64,000 nucleotides of DNA from Chitinophaga filiformis (GTDB lineage: Bacteria; Bacteroidota; Bacteroidia; Chitinophagales; Chitinophagaceae). A program made the position numbers and the translations under genes. The stretch covers positions 5,745,001-5,809,000 of the forward strand of contig NZ_CP095855.1 in NCBI RefSeq assembly GCF_023100805.1. The letters are read 5' to 3'. Each line of letters starts with the position of its first letter. Position 1 is the first letter of the stretch. Of the stretch, positions 34,861 to 44,090 are shown piece after piece. Below the pieces are notes generated by a model. It searched no databases, was not told the origin of the DNA, and was given only the letters and a program-made list of their open reading frames with translations.

Positions 34861-35397
34861 TTATTGCCAGTTGTTTCGCTCCTTCAGTCTTTCAATATGT
34901 GCCAGGTGATGTTTGCCATGCCATGAATAATTACCGGCAACCGCCTTCAGTACAAAGGTCTTGCCGCTTTCAGGATGAACAAATGTACGCTGCCATTGCT
35001 CTTCCGTCAGGTTATCCATCAGGTTCACCCAACGTGTATGTAAAGCGTGTAACAAGGTCAGTGAAATATTGATCGGCGTCTTCGACACATCAGGTAATTC
35101 CGCCCATGCAGCTTCGTCATATGCCTTGATGGTAGGATTGTCCTCCGTCAACGCCCATTTAAAACGTGTCAATGCATTGGTATGACTATCTACCAGATGA
35201 TGTACTACCTGTGCAACAGTCCAGCCATCAGGTCTGTAAGGTGTTGCCAGTTGCGCGGCATCCAGGCTCTGAACCGCTATCTCCACCAGCGATGGTAAAT
35301 ACCTGATGTCGTTGATATATCCCCTTAGTATAGCAGCACTGATTTCAGCAGGCGCCTCATATTTGCCAATGGGATATTTTAATTGCTCAAGATCCAT
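34861..35397 (-). CDS. YfiT-like DinB-superfamily protein (putative bacillithiol transferase)
   Basis: A 178-residue four-helix-bundle protein. LKYPIGKYE near the N-terminus is the hallmark of YfiT/BstA proteins. His67, His160 and His164 (VVHHLVDS, SWHGKHHLAH) are placed as the metal-binding triad of the family. Known members transfer bacillithiol to electrophiles or act as metal-dependent hydrolases. The bshB1 gene in this window shows that the thiol is probably made. It lies upstream of the NUDIX gene in the same unit. Confidence 0.85.
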   Translation of the reverse strand: MDLEQLKYPIGKYEAPAEISAAILRGYINDIRYLPSLVEIAVQSLDAAQLATPYRPDGWTVAQVVHHLVDSHTNALTRFKWALTEDNPTIKAYDEAAWAELPDVSKTPINISLTLLHALHTRWVNLMDNLTEEQWQRTFVHPESGKTFVLKAVAGNYSWHGKHHLAHIERLKERNNWQ

Positions 35398-35589
35398 TAT
35401 CTAAATATTAAGGTTAGAATTGACCATTCATCGTCAAAATCCAGAATTATTATCACGCGTCACAGCCACGATGTGATTTAAAATCCAGCACCAAATCCTG
35501 TATCATATTGACCAGGTGTTATGATAACAAGGGAAGTGCTCATGGGAATAAGCCATATTTATTTCCATGGACCAGGTCAGAAGCGTGTT

Positions 35590-36354
35590 TTATTCTTCTC
35601 TCAGGCCTTTCCCTGTCATATGGATAAACACATCTTCCAGGTTTGCCTTTTTCACTTCTTTCTTGCGCTCAAAGCCTCCTGCTACCAGCTGGTCGATGAG
35701 GGCATCAGGAGATTCGAGTGCGATGATCCGTCCGCTATCGACGATGGCGCAGCGATCGCACAGGAATTCAGCTTCATCCATATAGTGGGTGGTGATGACA
35801 ACGGTAGTACCTTTTGAGCGTACTTCCAGGATCAGGTCCCAGAGGTTGCGTCTTGCCTGGGGATCGAGACCGGTAGTCGGTTCATCCAGGAAAATGATCT
35901 TTGGCTTGTTGATGAGCGTAGTAGCGATGGAAAACCGTTGTTTTTGTCCGCCGGAGAGGTTTTTGAACTGCGCTTTCGCTTTGTCTTCAAGATTGAATGC
36001 AGCGAGCAGTTCTTTTGGATTCACATCCTGGTTGTAGAGGCCACAGAAGAGGGTGATCAGCTCTGTCAGGTTGAGCCTTGGATAGTAACCGGAACTTTGC
36101 AATTGTACCCCGATCACCTTTTTAATGGCTTCCGGGTTTTTGTCAAGGTCAATGCCGTCTACGATCACTGTTCCGGAGGTCTTATCCCTGAGCGTCTCAA
36201 TGATCTCAAGGGTAGTGGATTTACCGGCCCCATTAGGACCTAATAATCCGAAGATCTCGTTCTCGTATACATCAAAGCTGATGCCTTTAACTGCCGTAAA
36301 ATCACCGTATGTCTTTACCAGGTCCTTTACTTCAATAATCTTCCTCTTTTCCAT
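35590..36354 (-). CDS. ABC transporter ATP-binding protein (no adjacent permease)
   Basis: A 254-residue ABC ATPase. Walker A GPNGAGKST is at 39-47, the Q-loop near 84-86, the signature LSGGQ at 133-137, Walker B IIFLDE at 153-158 and the H-loop TTHYMDEAE soon after. It resembles the DrrA/NatA type that drives export of drugs, sodium or lipids together with an ABC-2 permease. No permease lies on either side in the window, so the partner must be encoded elsewhere. The 192-base gap downstream (35398-35589) shows nothing. Confidence 0.92.
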   Translation of the reverse strand: MEKRKIIEVKDLVKTYGDFTAVKGISFDVYENEIFGLLGPNGAGKSTTLEIIETLRDKTSGTVIVDGIDLDKNPEAIKKVIGVQLQSSGYYPRLNLTELITLFCGLYNQDVNPKELLAAFNLEDKAKAQFKNLSGGQKQRFSIATTLINKPKIIFLDEPTTGLDPQARRNLWDLILEVRSKGTTVVITTHYMDEAEFLCDRCAIVDSGRIIALESPDALIDQLVAGGFERKKEVKKANLEDVFIHMTGKGLREE

Positions 36355-36472
36355 GCGTCTAAATTAATGCAAATAGCGACAGGCTGCAAGCCCGTACGGT
36401 AAAAAGCGGCATTATGACGATAAAAGAAGGCGCCGACCGGCATCCCATACTGAAACCGAGCTACTTTGCGTG

Positions 36473-36527
36473 AAAAAAAGAAGCGCCCTTTTTCCCCTGA
36501 ACTTCGTTCCAGGAAAAAAGGGCGCTT
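36473..36527 (-). terminator. Intrinsic terminator of the CAP lipoprotein gene
   Basis: A 15-bp stem with one bulge (AAGCGCCCTTTTTCC at 36481-36495 with GGAAAAAAGGGCGCTT at 36512-36527) is followed on the minus strand by a seven-T run (complement of 36473-36479). Confidence 0.85.
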
Positions 36528-36544
36528 AAATAAAATCGCCGATA

Positions 36545-37075
36545 TTATTTCTTAACAAAGAACTGCGTAAAGTAAGTGATCCTTCCCTTAGGCGCAGCCC
36601 CGATACCGATCATATTGAAGTCTCCCAGCATATTACGGCGGTGACCAGGACTTTTGATCCAGCCATCCACTACTCCTTTCGCATCCAGGTTGCCATACGC
36701 AACATTCTCCCCTACACCGGACACACCATGAAATTTCAATGTCACAGCGTCATTACGGATCTCGAACTGGTCATGTCCGAAAGGAACCTTTCCAGCCGCC
36801 ATGTTCTCGCTGTGCTTCTGCGCCAGCTGCGAACAATACGATTCCAGTTTCAGCGGAGGCAATCCTTTCGAGGCCCTGAACTCATTGGTGTAATAAAGAA
36901 TATCCTTAATCAGCTTGGCTTCCCCTCCTGCAGGCGGTTCCTCACTTACAGCTGCCGGGGCATTGCCCTTTGCAGGTGAGGTTTTGGCCGGTACGGCCGA
37001 CCGTGTACAGGAAAATACGAGCAGGTGAAATGCCAGAAAAAATGAAAAAACGGTAAATGTGAGCTTCCGGGTCAT
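36545..37075 (-). CDS. CAP-domain lipoprotein
   Basis: A 176-residue lipoprotein (lipobox VFSC, Cys23) with a short Ala/Pro-rich linker and a CAP (SCP/PR1) domain from about residue 60. Conserved elements: LAQKHSENMA, PFGHDQF, GVGENVAYG and GWIKSPGHRRNML. The pair of His and Glu residues of the CAP cavity is present. Bacterial CAP lipoproteins are surface-attached or periplasmic; function is mostly unknown. It is monocistronic with a -7 box upstream and a terminator downstream. Confidence 0.87.
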   Translation of the reverse strand: MTRKLTFTVFSFFLAFHLLVFSCTRSAVPAKTSPAKGNAPAAVSEEPPAGGEAKLIKDILYYTNEFRASKGLPPLKLESYCSQLAQKHSENMAAGKVPFGHDQFEIRNDAVTLKFHGVSGVGENVAYGNLDAKGVVDGWIKSPGHRRNMLGDFNMIGIGAAPKGRITYFTQFFVKK

Positions 37076-37107
37076 AGTATATGGTATAATAAATAATTTA
37101 CATTAGA

Positions 37108-37115
37108 CAAATATA
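37108..37115 (-). promoter_or_regulatory. Candidate -7 box of the CAP gene
   Basis: The minus strand reads TATATTTG, a perfect TAnnTTTG, 33 bases upstream of the start codon. The surrounding sequence is very AT-rich, which makes a chance match possible. Confidence 0.4.
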
Positions 37116-37168
37116 ACCAGTGCAGGTTTAGCAATAGTTATACCAAAAGCTCATATTTTACTTTTTTA

Positions 37169-38176
37169 CTAACTATTTACTATTCGTTGCCATACATCCA
37201 TCATGTTCTTTGACCCTAAAAATACGGGTACACGCTGGTGTAATTTGGACGGTTTCAGCTCCAGCAGGCGTTGTCTGCCAGTAGCCATTGCCAGTCCGCC
37301 GGCCTTTTCCATGATGAACGACATGGGATTGCACTCATAACATAAACGCAAACGTCCCCCTGCATATTTTCCGAAAGCCGGATACATGAAAATGCCCCCC
37401 TGGATCAGGGTGCGGTGTACCTCAGCCACCATACATCCTACGAAACGGTGGCGGTAGATCTTGTCATGCTCGTCTTTAGCCAGGAAATAGTCGATCGCCT
37501 TACGGATCTTATCCTCGTAAAGGTGATAATAACCGATGTTAACGGAAAATATATCGCTTTCTCCCGGGCACCTCAGGTTAGGATGCGAGAGGCAGAATTC
37601 CCCGATGGAAGGATCGAGGGTGAAGCCCTGTACGCTGCGCCGGGTAGCGTATACCAGCATGGTGGAAGAACCGTAGATAACATATCCTGCGGCAATCTGC
37701 ACATAGCCTGGCTGCAGGAAGTCTTCCAGTTCGCAGACGCTCCCTGTAGGCGTGAGCCGGCGATATACTGAAAAAATGGTCCCGATAGACACATTCACGT
37801 CTATATTGCCCGATCCATCCAGGGGGTCCAGCAATACGACGTACTTGGAGTTTTTGGAGTATTCATCGTCAAACGCAATGAAGTTCTCCTCTTCTTCCGA
37901 TGCCACGCCGCAGCAATAAATACTGCTGCGCAGGGCGCTGATGAACTGATCATTGGCGAATTCATCCAGTTTCTTGACCAGTTCCCCCTGTACATTGATC
38001 TTTCCTGCCTCACCGAGTATGTCTGCAATACCGGCCTTGTTGACCTCCACATTGACCCGCTTCGCGGCCAGACCTATATCACGCAGTAAACCAGATAGTT
38101 GTCCTGTTGCACCGGGGTAATTCCTGAGCTCCTGGATGGTGAATTCGTCCAGGGTCATTACTTTTCTGTTATTCAT
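37169..38176 (-). CDS. fbp: Class I fructose-1,6-bisphosphatase
   Basis: A 335-residue gluconeogenic enzyme that converts fructose-1,6-bisphosphate to fructose-6-phosphate. The metal-binding motif LDPLDGS (116-122) supplies Asp117 and Asp120, with Glu residues in the preceding SEEEE (93-97). The C-terminal segment FMYPAFGKYAGGRLRLCYE is characteristic of class I. I chose the ATG at 38176 (MNNRKVMTLDEF) because the 15 extra residues of the longest frame are not typical of the family and class I enzymes are about 335 residues long. Confidence 0.93.
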   Translation of the reverse strand: MNNRKVMTLDEFTIQELRNYPGATGQLSGLLRDIGLAAKRVNVEVNKAGIADILGEAGKINVQGELVKKLDEFANDQFISALRSSIYCCGVASEEEENFIAFDDEYSKNSKYVVLLDPLDGSGNIDVNVSIGTIFSVYRRLTPTGSVCELEDFLQPGYVQIAAGYVIYGSSTMLVYATRRSVQGFTLDPSIGEFCLSHPNLRCPGESDIFSVNIGYYHLYEDKIRKAIDYFLAKDEHDKIYRHRFVGCMVAEVHRTLIQGGIFMYPAFGKYAGGRLRLCYECNPMSFIMEKAGGLAMATGRQRLLELKPSKLHQRVPVFLGSKNMMDVWQRIVNS

Positions 38177-38289
38177 GTATAATGGATTAGTTTTCTCGTA
38201 TTTGTGAGCTGCCGCATGCATTCTTCCTTTCAGCTAATTTACCGAAACAGACGCTATTTTAATGGAACTGTCATTTTCAGGTAAACAAA

Positions 38290-38321
38290 TTTTAAAACAT
38301 ATTTAAAGTTGCCTTACTTTG
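38290..38321 (+). promoter_or_regulatory. Candidate aspartokinase promoter
   Basis: TTTT (38290-38293), a 20-base spacer and TTACTTTG (38314-38321) match the Bacteroidota promoter with one mismatch in each box, 33 bases before the start codon. Confidence 0.45.
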
Positions 38322-38353
38322 CCCCGTATTTTTTCACGGAAGATTAAGCATAT

Positions 38354-39619
38354 ATGAAGGTTTTCAAATTTGGCGGTGCAAGTTTAGAAAGTGTTGAACG
38401 TATTCAACAGGTTGCAGCCATCGTACAGTCATTCCCGGAACAGCAACTGCTGATCGTCATATCGGCTATGGGCAAGACGACGAATGAACTGGAAAAGGTC
38501 GCCCAGAACTTCTTTCTGCGTAAACGTGAAATTGCCGCCCAGCTGCTGCATAACATTGAGCAACAACACCTTGAAGTGGCAGATAAACTGCTGGGTACCC
38601 GTGATAATCCCCTCTTCGCCCAATTACAGCAATTCTTTACGGAAGCTGAATGGACCCTGGGAGAAAAACCCTCCCGCTCATTCGACTACTATTACGACCA
38701 GCTGGTAAGCCTGGGTGAGCTGCTGAGCACTGCCATCGTCAGCGCCTATTTTAACCTGGCAGGGGTGAACAATGTATGGATGGATGTACGCGATGTTTTC
38801 CGTACAGACGATACCTTCCGCGATGCCAATATCGACTGGACGGTGACCAGCCAGAATGTACAGGAAAAAGTGTTACCGCTGTTCAAAAAGCATAACATCG
38901 TGATCACACAGGGCTTCATCGGCAGCACCGATCAGAATGAAAGCGTGACCCTGGGCCGTGAAGGCAGTGACTATTCCGCAGCCGTATTTGCCAACATGCT
39001 CAATGCCGAAAGCCAGACCATCTGGAAGGATGTGGAAGGCCTGAAAAATGCAGATCCCAAATTATTTCCCAATACCATCAACATACCCGAGATCACTTAC
39101 AGCGAGGTGATTGAAATGGCGTACTACGGCGCACAGGTTATCCATCCGAAGACGATCAAACCGCTGCAGAACAAGCAGATCCCCCTGTACGTGAAGAGCT
39201 TTCTGAATAAAGATCTTCCCGGCACCGTCATCAGGGAGGAATCCGACATTAAGCAGTTACCGCCCATCATTGTATTAAAGAAAAACCAGGTACTGCTGAC
39301 CATCACTTCCCGTAACTTCGATTTCATTACGGAAGACCGGATCAGCGACATTTATGAACGCTTCCACAAGCTGAAGATCAAGATAAATTTGATGCAGAAT
39401 GCAGCTATCAGTTTCTCCTGCTGTATTGACAACAACCCTGAAAAGATCGAACAGTTGATGAAAGAGCTGCATAATGATTTTAAAATCTCATATAACGAAG
39501 GTTTGGAATTATTGACCGTCCGTTATAACCAGGATGGCCTGCTCGAAGAACTGAGCAAGGACAGGACCGTTCTGCTGGAACAAAGATCACTCATCACAAT
39601 TCAGCGCTTACTGAAATAA
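38354..39619 (+). CDS. lysC: Aspartate kinase
   Basis: A 421-residue monofunctional aspartokinase for the first step of lysine, threonine and methionine synthesis. KFGGAS at the start (5-10) and the GREGSDYSAA segment (near 198-207) are the kinase signatures. IWKDVEGLKNADPKLFPN is the conserved substrate region. The C-terminal ACT region (about 305-421) should mediate feedback inhibition. There is no homoserine dehydrogenase domain. It is a single gene. Confidence 0.92.
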   Translation: MKVFKFGGASLESVERIQQVAAIVQSFPEQQLLIVISAMGKTTNELEKVAQNFFLRKREIAAQLLHNIEQQHLEVADKLLGTRDNPLFAQLQQFFTEAEWTLGEKPSRSFDYYYDQLVSLGELLSTAIVSAYFNLAGVNNVWMDVRDVFRTDDTFRDANIDWTVTSQNVQEKVLPLFKKHNIVITQGFIGSTDQNESVTLGREGSDYSAAVFANMLNAESQTIWKDVEGLKNADPKLFPNTINIPEITYSEVIEMAYYGAQVIHPKTIKPLQNKQIPLYVKSFLNKDLPGTVIREESDIKQLPPIIVLKKNQVLLTITSRNFDFITEDRISDIYERFHKLKIKINLMQNAAISFSCCIDNNPEKIEQLMKELHNDFKISYNEGLELLTVRYNQDGLLEELSKDRTVLLEQRSLITIQRLLK

Positions 39620-39679
39620 TTTTTCCTACCTTTTTGCAACCTTTTCTGTACCCGGTCGTCTTTTTAAAAAACAACCTGC

Positions 39680-39877
39680 ATGAAAAAGGTATCCATACTG
39701 ATCATCATAACCCTGGGTATCCTTGCCATTGTAGCACTGGAGGGCAGGGCTTTGCATCAACTGCGGAAGGAACATGCAGGCACCAATCCTGAAATGCTTC
39801 CTTTCTACCTGCTCAGCATAGGGCAAGAGTGGGTAGCACCAGTTAAGACACAGTCATGCCGTCACTCTGAGATTTGA
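39680..39877 (+). CDS. 65-residue hypothetical protein with an N-terminal membrane segment
   Basis: This frame starts MKKVSILIIITLGILAIVAL, a hydrophobic segment like a signal peptide or single membrane span. A short polar part without recognisable motif follows. It ends four bases before the start of the outer-membrane barrel gene on the same strand, so it may be its operon partner or an upstream reading frame affecting its translation. Codon use is ordinary. No family is recognised. Confidence 0.5.
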   Translation: MKKVSILIIITLGILAIVALEGRALHQLRKEHAGTNPEMLPFYLLSIGQEWVAPVKTQSCRHSEI

Positions 39878-39881
39878 ACTT

Positions 39882-42299
39882 ATGAAAAGAATTCTGCTTA
39901 TCATGTTCCTGGCCATCGCCGGTACAGGGACTATCTATGCCCAGCATGTTTCGGGAAAGATCACTGTTAAAACCGCTGAAACAAATGGGCAACCCCTTCC
40001 CTTTACAAACGTATTGCTGCGTCATGTAAAGGACTCCTCCCTGGTAAAGGGAGAGCTCAGCTCCCAGGATGGTAGCTGCACCTTCGATAAGATTACCGAA
40101 GGCAGGTACTTTATAGAAGCTACCTTAATGGGCTATACCTCTGCAAGCACTTCGGCCTTCACCATTGATGCTAACCACCAGCTTGTTCAGCTGCCCACGC
40201 TAAGTTTATCGACCGCCAGCAAAACGCTGCAGGCAGTAAATGTAACGGCGCAAAAACCCTTCATTGAAAGAAAGAACGGCGCCACCGTATTAAACGTTGA
40301 AAGCAGCCTGGCCGCTTCCGGCGGTACAGCCCTGGATGTCTTAAAAAGAGCGCCGGGCGTGCAGATAGATAAAGACGATAATGTCATTCTCCAGGGTAAC
40401 CAGGGCGCTACGATCATGCTGGATGGTAAGCTGACCTACCTCTCCGGCGAACAGCTGGCGAACCTGCTGAGAAGCCTTCCCGCTGAGAATATCGCTACAA
40501 TAGAGATCATTACCAGTCCTTCCGCCAAATATGATGCCGCCGGCAAAAGCGGCATCATTAACATCAAGACCAAGAAAACCATTATCACCGGTATCAACGG
40601 TTCCATCAACCTGGGCGCCGGCGCCGGTAAATACGGCTTCTATAACGCAGGCCTCAACCTGAACTGGCGGACGGAAAAATTCAACCTCTTCGGTAACTAC
40701 AACAACGGTAGCAGAGGCTTTTTCCAGACCCGTTACCTGGCCCGTCATATCCAGGGAGATGTTCCGCAGTTCTTCGAACTAAATGCATTTAACAGACGCC
40801 GTTTCAAGAACAATAACTATAAGGTGGGGATGGATTATTTCCTCGGTTCCAAACATACCGTGGGCGTACTGGTGAGAGGATATGACAATGCCTTCAACCA
40901 GGACGGCTTTAACCACACGCCTATCAGCAGCAATGGCAAGCTCGATTCTACGCTGTATGCCGGTACCTATGTCAGGAATAAATTTTCCAATATCTCTTTC
41001 AACCTGAACTATAAAGGCCAGCTGGATACTTTGGGGACAGAGATCGGCTTTGACGCCGACTGGGCAAGATTCAATGACAATAACTACATGACGCTGAACG
41101 ACAGCATGTATTATGTAGTAAATCCTGTCAGGAATACACATGCCATCCTGAACAGGCCTGTTAACGAGGTGACTATCCGCAGTGTAAAGGCAGATCTCGT
41201 ACTGCCTTTCAACAAGACCACCAAACTGGAAACGGGTGTAAAGTTCAGCTCCGTTAAAACGGATAATAATCTCAAGTACGATTCCCTGCTCAACGGGAAA
41301 TACGTGAACGCCATTACCCAAAGCAATCAGTTCATTTATACCGAGGATGTTTACGCTGCATATGCCATCTTCAAAAAGACGATCCATAACACCGACCTGC
41401 AGATCGGTCTCCGTGCGGAACAAACAAAATCCGACGGTTATTCCGTTACACTTCAATCGCACGTAAAGCGGTCTTACCTCGATTTCTTCCCGAGCTTCTC
41501 CCTGGATCAGAAACTGAATGAATCGCATAAGATAGGGTTAAACTACTCGAAGCGTATTTCCAGGCCTAATTATGGCGACCTGAATCCTTTTGTATTCTAT
41601 ATCGACAAATACAATTACTTCAAAGGGAACCCCTACATGCTGCCGGAGTATACACACAAGGCAGAGTTGAGTTATACCTTTAAACAGAAGTATGTAGCGG
41701 CATTCTCTTACAGCATGACAAAGAATATCGTGCTGGAATATATGGTACAGAATGATACGTCCAAAGTAACGACTTACTACGACAGGAATTTCGACCGCAG
41801 TTACGTGTACAACATGTCACTGACCATTCCGATCGATCCTTTCAAGTGGTGGAACATCACCAACAATATCAACGGCAACTACAATTACTATAACATCAAG
41901 GATAGTACGATTGCCCTGAAGACAAATACATTCGGCCTGAACTATCAAACCACGCATACGTTCACATTCCCGGACGACTGGAAATTTGAGATCAACGCTT
42001 ATTATGAGAGTCCTTTCGTATGGGGTGTATACAAAATAAGGCCCTCCTATGCCATCGGCTTAGGCGTACAGAAGCAGCTGATGAACAAAAAGATGACCAT
42101 CAAAATGAATGTCTCTGACATCACCAACAGGGAACAATTCCGCGGCAGCGCGAAGTTTGAGAACATCGACATGTACATCAACAACCGCTGGCAGAACAGG
42201 CGCGTTAACCTGGCCCTGACATGGAATTTTGGTAACAGCAATATCAAGGCTGCCCGCGAAAGGGAAGCTGGTAGCGAACAACAAAGGGTAGGCGGTTAA
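39882..42299 (+). CDS. TonB-dependent-type outer-membrane beta-barrel protein
   Basis: An 805-residue protein with a signal peptide (1-20, ending IYAQ). A carboxypeptidase-regulatory-like domain follows (about 22-110), then a plug domain (ALDVLKRAPGVQ, TIMLDGK, IATIEIITSPSAKYDAAG, GIINIKTKK; about 130-235). The barrel of the type called outer membrane beta-barrel family 3 fills the rest. Such proteins import an unknown ligand or act as receptors, powered by TonB. A SusD partner is absent, so it is not a SusC-type glycan pair. Its last four bases overlap the stop of the convergent CBS gene. Confidence 0.88.
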   Translation: MKRILLIMFLAIAGTGTIYAQHVSGKITVKTAETNGQPLPFTNVLLRHVKDSSLVKGELSSQDGSCTFDKITEGRYFIEATLMGYTSASTSAFTIDANHQLVQLPTLSLSTASKTLQAVNVTAQKPFIERKNGATVLNVESSLAASGGTALDVLKRAPGVQIDKDDNVILQGNQGATIMLDGKLTYLSGEQLANLLRSLPAENIATIEIITSPSAKYDAAGKSGIINIKTKKTIITGINGSINLGAGAGKYGFYNAGLNLNWRTEKFNLFGNYNNGSRGFFQTRYLARHIQGDVPQFFELNAFNRRRFKNNNYKVGMDYFLGSKHTVGVLVRGYDNAFNQDGFNHTPISSNGKLDSTLYAGTYVRNKFSNISFNLNYKGQLDTLGTEIGFDADWARFNDNNYMTLNDSMYYVVNPVRNTHAILNRPVNEVTIRSVKADLVLPFNKTTKLETGVKFSSVKTDNNLKYDSLLNGKYVNAITQSNQFIYTEDVYAAYAIFKKTIHNTDLQIGLRAEQTKSDGYSVTLQSHVKRSYLDFFPSFSLDQKLNESHKIGLNYSKRISRPNYGDLNPFVFYIDKYNYFKGNPYMLPEYTHKAELSYTFKQKYVAAFSYSMTKNIVLEYMVQNDTSKVTTYYDRNFDRSYVYNMSLTIPIDPFKWWNITNNINGNYNYYNIKDSTIALKTNTFGLNYQTTHTFTFPDDWKFEINAYYESPFVWGVYKIRPSYAIGLGVQKQLMNKKMTIKMNVSDITNREQFRGSAKFENIDMYINNRWQNRRVNLALTWNFGNSNIKAAREREAGSEQQRVGG

Positions 42300-42736
42300 C
42301 GCGTACCCTTGATATAACCTTCCAGGTTGTCGATGATGAACTGCTGTTCACCGATCACATACTTTACGACATCACCAATGGAGATCATGCCGACCAGTCT
42401 TTGCTGGTCATCTGTAACTGGTAAATGGCGGATATGTTTATCCGTCATTTTTACCATACAGTCCTGGATGCTGTCATCTTCCGAAACCGTAAAAGGATTC
42501 TCCGTCATAATTTCGCTGATCAGCGTTTCTTTGGAAGCCCTGCCTTTGAGGATTACCCGGCGGGCATAGTCACGTTCTGAAAAGATACCTACTACTTTGT
42601 CGTTTTCACTAAGGACAACCAGTGCCCCTACATTCTTGTTTACGAGCACGCTTAAAGCGTCAAACACGGTATCATTTGGCTGGATAGAATAAACCACATG
42701 GCCTTTCACGCGAAGGATGTCACGCACTGTTCCCAT
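42296..42736 (-). CDS. Two-CBS-domain protein
   Basis: A 146-residue protein made of two CBS domains (about 7-62: NDTVFDALSVLVNKNVGALVVL, VVGIFSERDY; about 75-135: MTDKHIRHLPVTDD, LVGMISIGDVVK). CBS pairs bind adenosine nucleotides and regulate partner proteins. As a stand-alone protein its partner is unknown. The gene overlaps the barrel gene tail to tail by four bases. Confidence 0.9.
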   Translation of the reverse strand: MGTVRDILRVKGHVVYSIQPNDTVFDALSVLVNKNVGALVVLSENDKVVGIFSERDYARRVILKGRASKETLISEIMTENPFTVSEDDSIQDCMVKMTDKHIRHLPVTDDQQRLVGMISIGDVVKYVIGEQQFIIDNLEGYIKGTR

Positions 42737-42924
42737 AACGAGGTAATTTAGGTGTGAAGAATGGAAAATGACCCTATATTCCTAAGTTAAGATTTTATAC
42801 GCAAATTTGCCTGCGTCATATAAATTTTCCCCCACAATTTGCATTGAGAATATTAATATATTACTTTACGCAATCGTTCGTCAATTTTTTATGTTCTATT
42901 TACAACCCTGATAATTAGCATTGT

Positions 42925-44055
42925 ATGCGCAAATTGAGAATACACCTGGCAATCATGGCCTTAGCGGGCCTGCTGGTACCGTCCGGTACTGTATTTGCTC
43001 AGAAAAGTTTTAAAGACTGGCCTATGGGGACAGAGCCAGCAGCAATTGGGTTATTTGTTGCCAACCACTATGTGGCTGGTCCGTTTTCAAATTTTGGCAA
43101 TCCCGGCCCTCCACAATCCATCACCTATCCCGAAGTATGTACCTGGTATGGCGCCTTACAGTTTGCGAAAGCAAGCGGCAACAGGGAACTGGCAGAAAAA
43201 CTGGCTGCACGTTATGAACCATTACTGGCACAATCCCACAGCCTGATGCCTAAGCCAGACCATGTAGACCACAGCGTATTTGGCGCTATTCCACTGGAAC
43301 TGTATGTGCAGACGAATCAGTCAAAGTACCTCGAAGACGGTAAAAACTATGCTGACAAGCAGTGGGAACTGCCTGAAAATCCGCTGCCCAATCAACAGGA
43401 GCTGCAACAGAAAGGGCTCTCCTGGCAAACCCGTATGTGGATCGATGACATGTATATGATCACGCTGCTGCAGGTAGAAGCATTCCGTGCCACCGGCAAT
43501 AAAGAATACCTTGACCGGGCCGCCCGCGAAATGGTGGTATACCTCGATGCTATTCAACAGCCTGACGGCCTGTTCTACCACGCCAGCGACGCTCCTTTTC
43601 TCTGGGGCCGCGGTAACGGCTGGATGGCCGCCGGTATGACAGAACTGCTCAGCGCCCTGCCGGCCGCCCATACCGACAGAGCAAGGATCATGGATGGCTA
43701 TAAGAAAATGATGGCCTCCCTGAAGAAAACGCAGGACAAAAACTACATGTGGCACCAGCTCCTCGACGATCCTAACTCCTTTGCTGAAACTTCCTGCTCC
43801 GGCATGTTCACCTATGCCCTGGTGGTGGGCGTGAAGAAAGGCTGGCTGGAAGAGAAGGAGTATGGCCCTGTAGCCAGGAACGCATGGACCGCACTGGTCA
43901 GATATATCAATGAGGCCGGCGACGTAAAAGACGTTTGCGAAGGCACCAATAAAAAGAACGATCAGCAGTATTACCTGAACCGTTCCCGCGTAACCGGCGA
44001 TCTTCACGGCCAGGCGCCTGTATTGTGGGCTGCCGCCGCGCTGATAGCCAATTGA
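42925..44055 (+). CDS. GH105/GH88-family unsaturated glycuronyl hydrolase
   Basis: A 376-residue exported enzyme (signal peptide 1-26, ending VFAQ) with the (alpha/alpha)6 barrel of GH88/GH105. The segment TRMWIDDMYM (169-178) includes the candidate catalytic Asp174. DHVDHSVFGAIPLELY (112-127), LWGRGNGWMAAGMTELL and SCSGMFTYALVVG are further family segments. Enzymes of this type remove the unsaturated uronate left by pectin lyases, here most likely from rhamnogalacturonan. It is followed 35 bases later by the GH97 gene in the same direction. Confidence 0.88.
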   Translation: MRKLRIHLAIMALAGLLVPSGTVFAQKSFKDWPMGTEPAAIGLFVANHYVAGPFSNFGNPGPPQSITYPEVCTWYGALQFAKASGNRELAEKLAARYEPLLAQSHSLMPKPDHVDHSVFGAIPLELYVQTNQSKYLEDGKNYADKQWELPENPLPNQQELQQKGLSWQTRMWIDDMYMITLLQVEAFRATGNKEYLDRAAREMVVYLDAIQQPDGLFYHASDAPFLWGRGNGWMAAGMTELLSALPAAHTDRARIMDGYKKMMASLKKTQDKNYMWHQLLDDPNSFAETSCSGMFTYALVVGVKKGWLEEKEYGPVARNAWTALVRYINEAGDVKDVCEGTNKKNDQQYYLNRSRVTGDLHGQAPVLWAAAALIAN

Positions 44056-44090
44056 TCGCGCTTAAGAAAGACACTAAACTTCCACTTATA

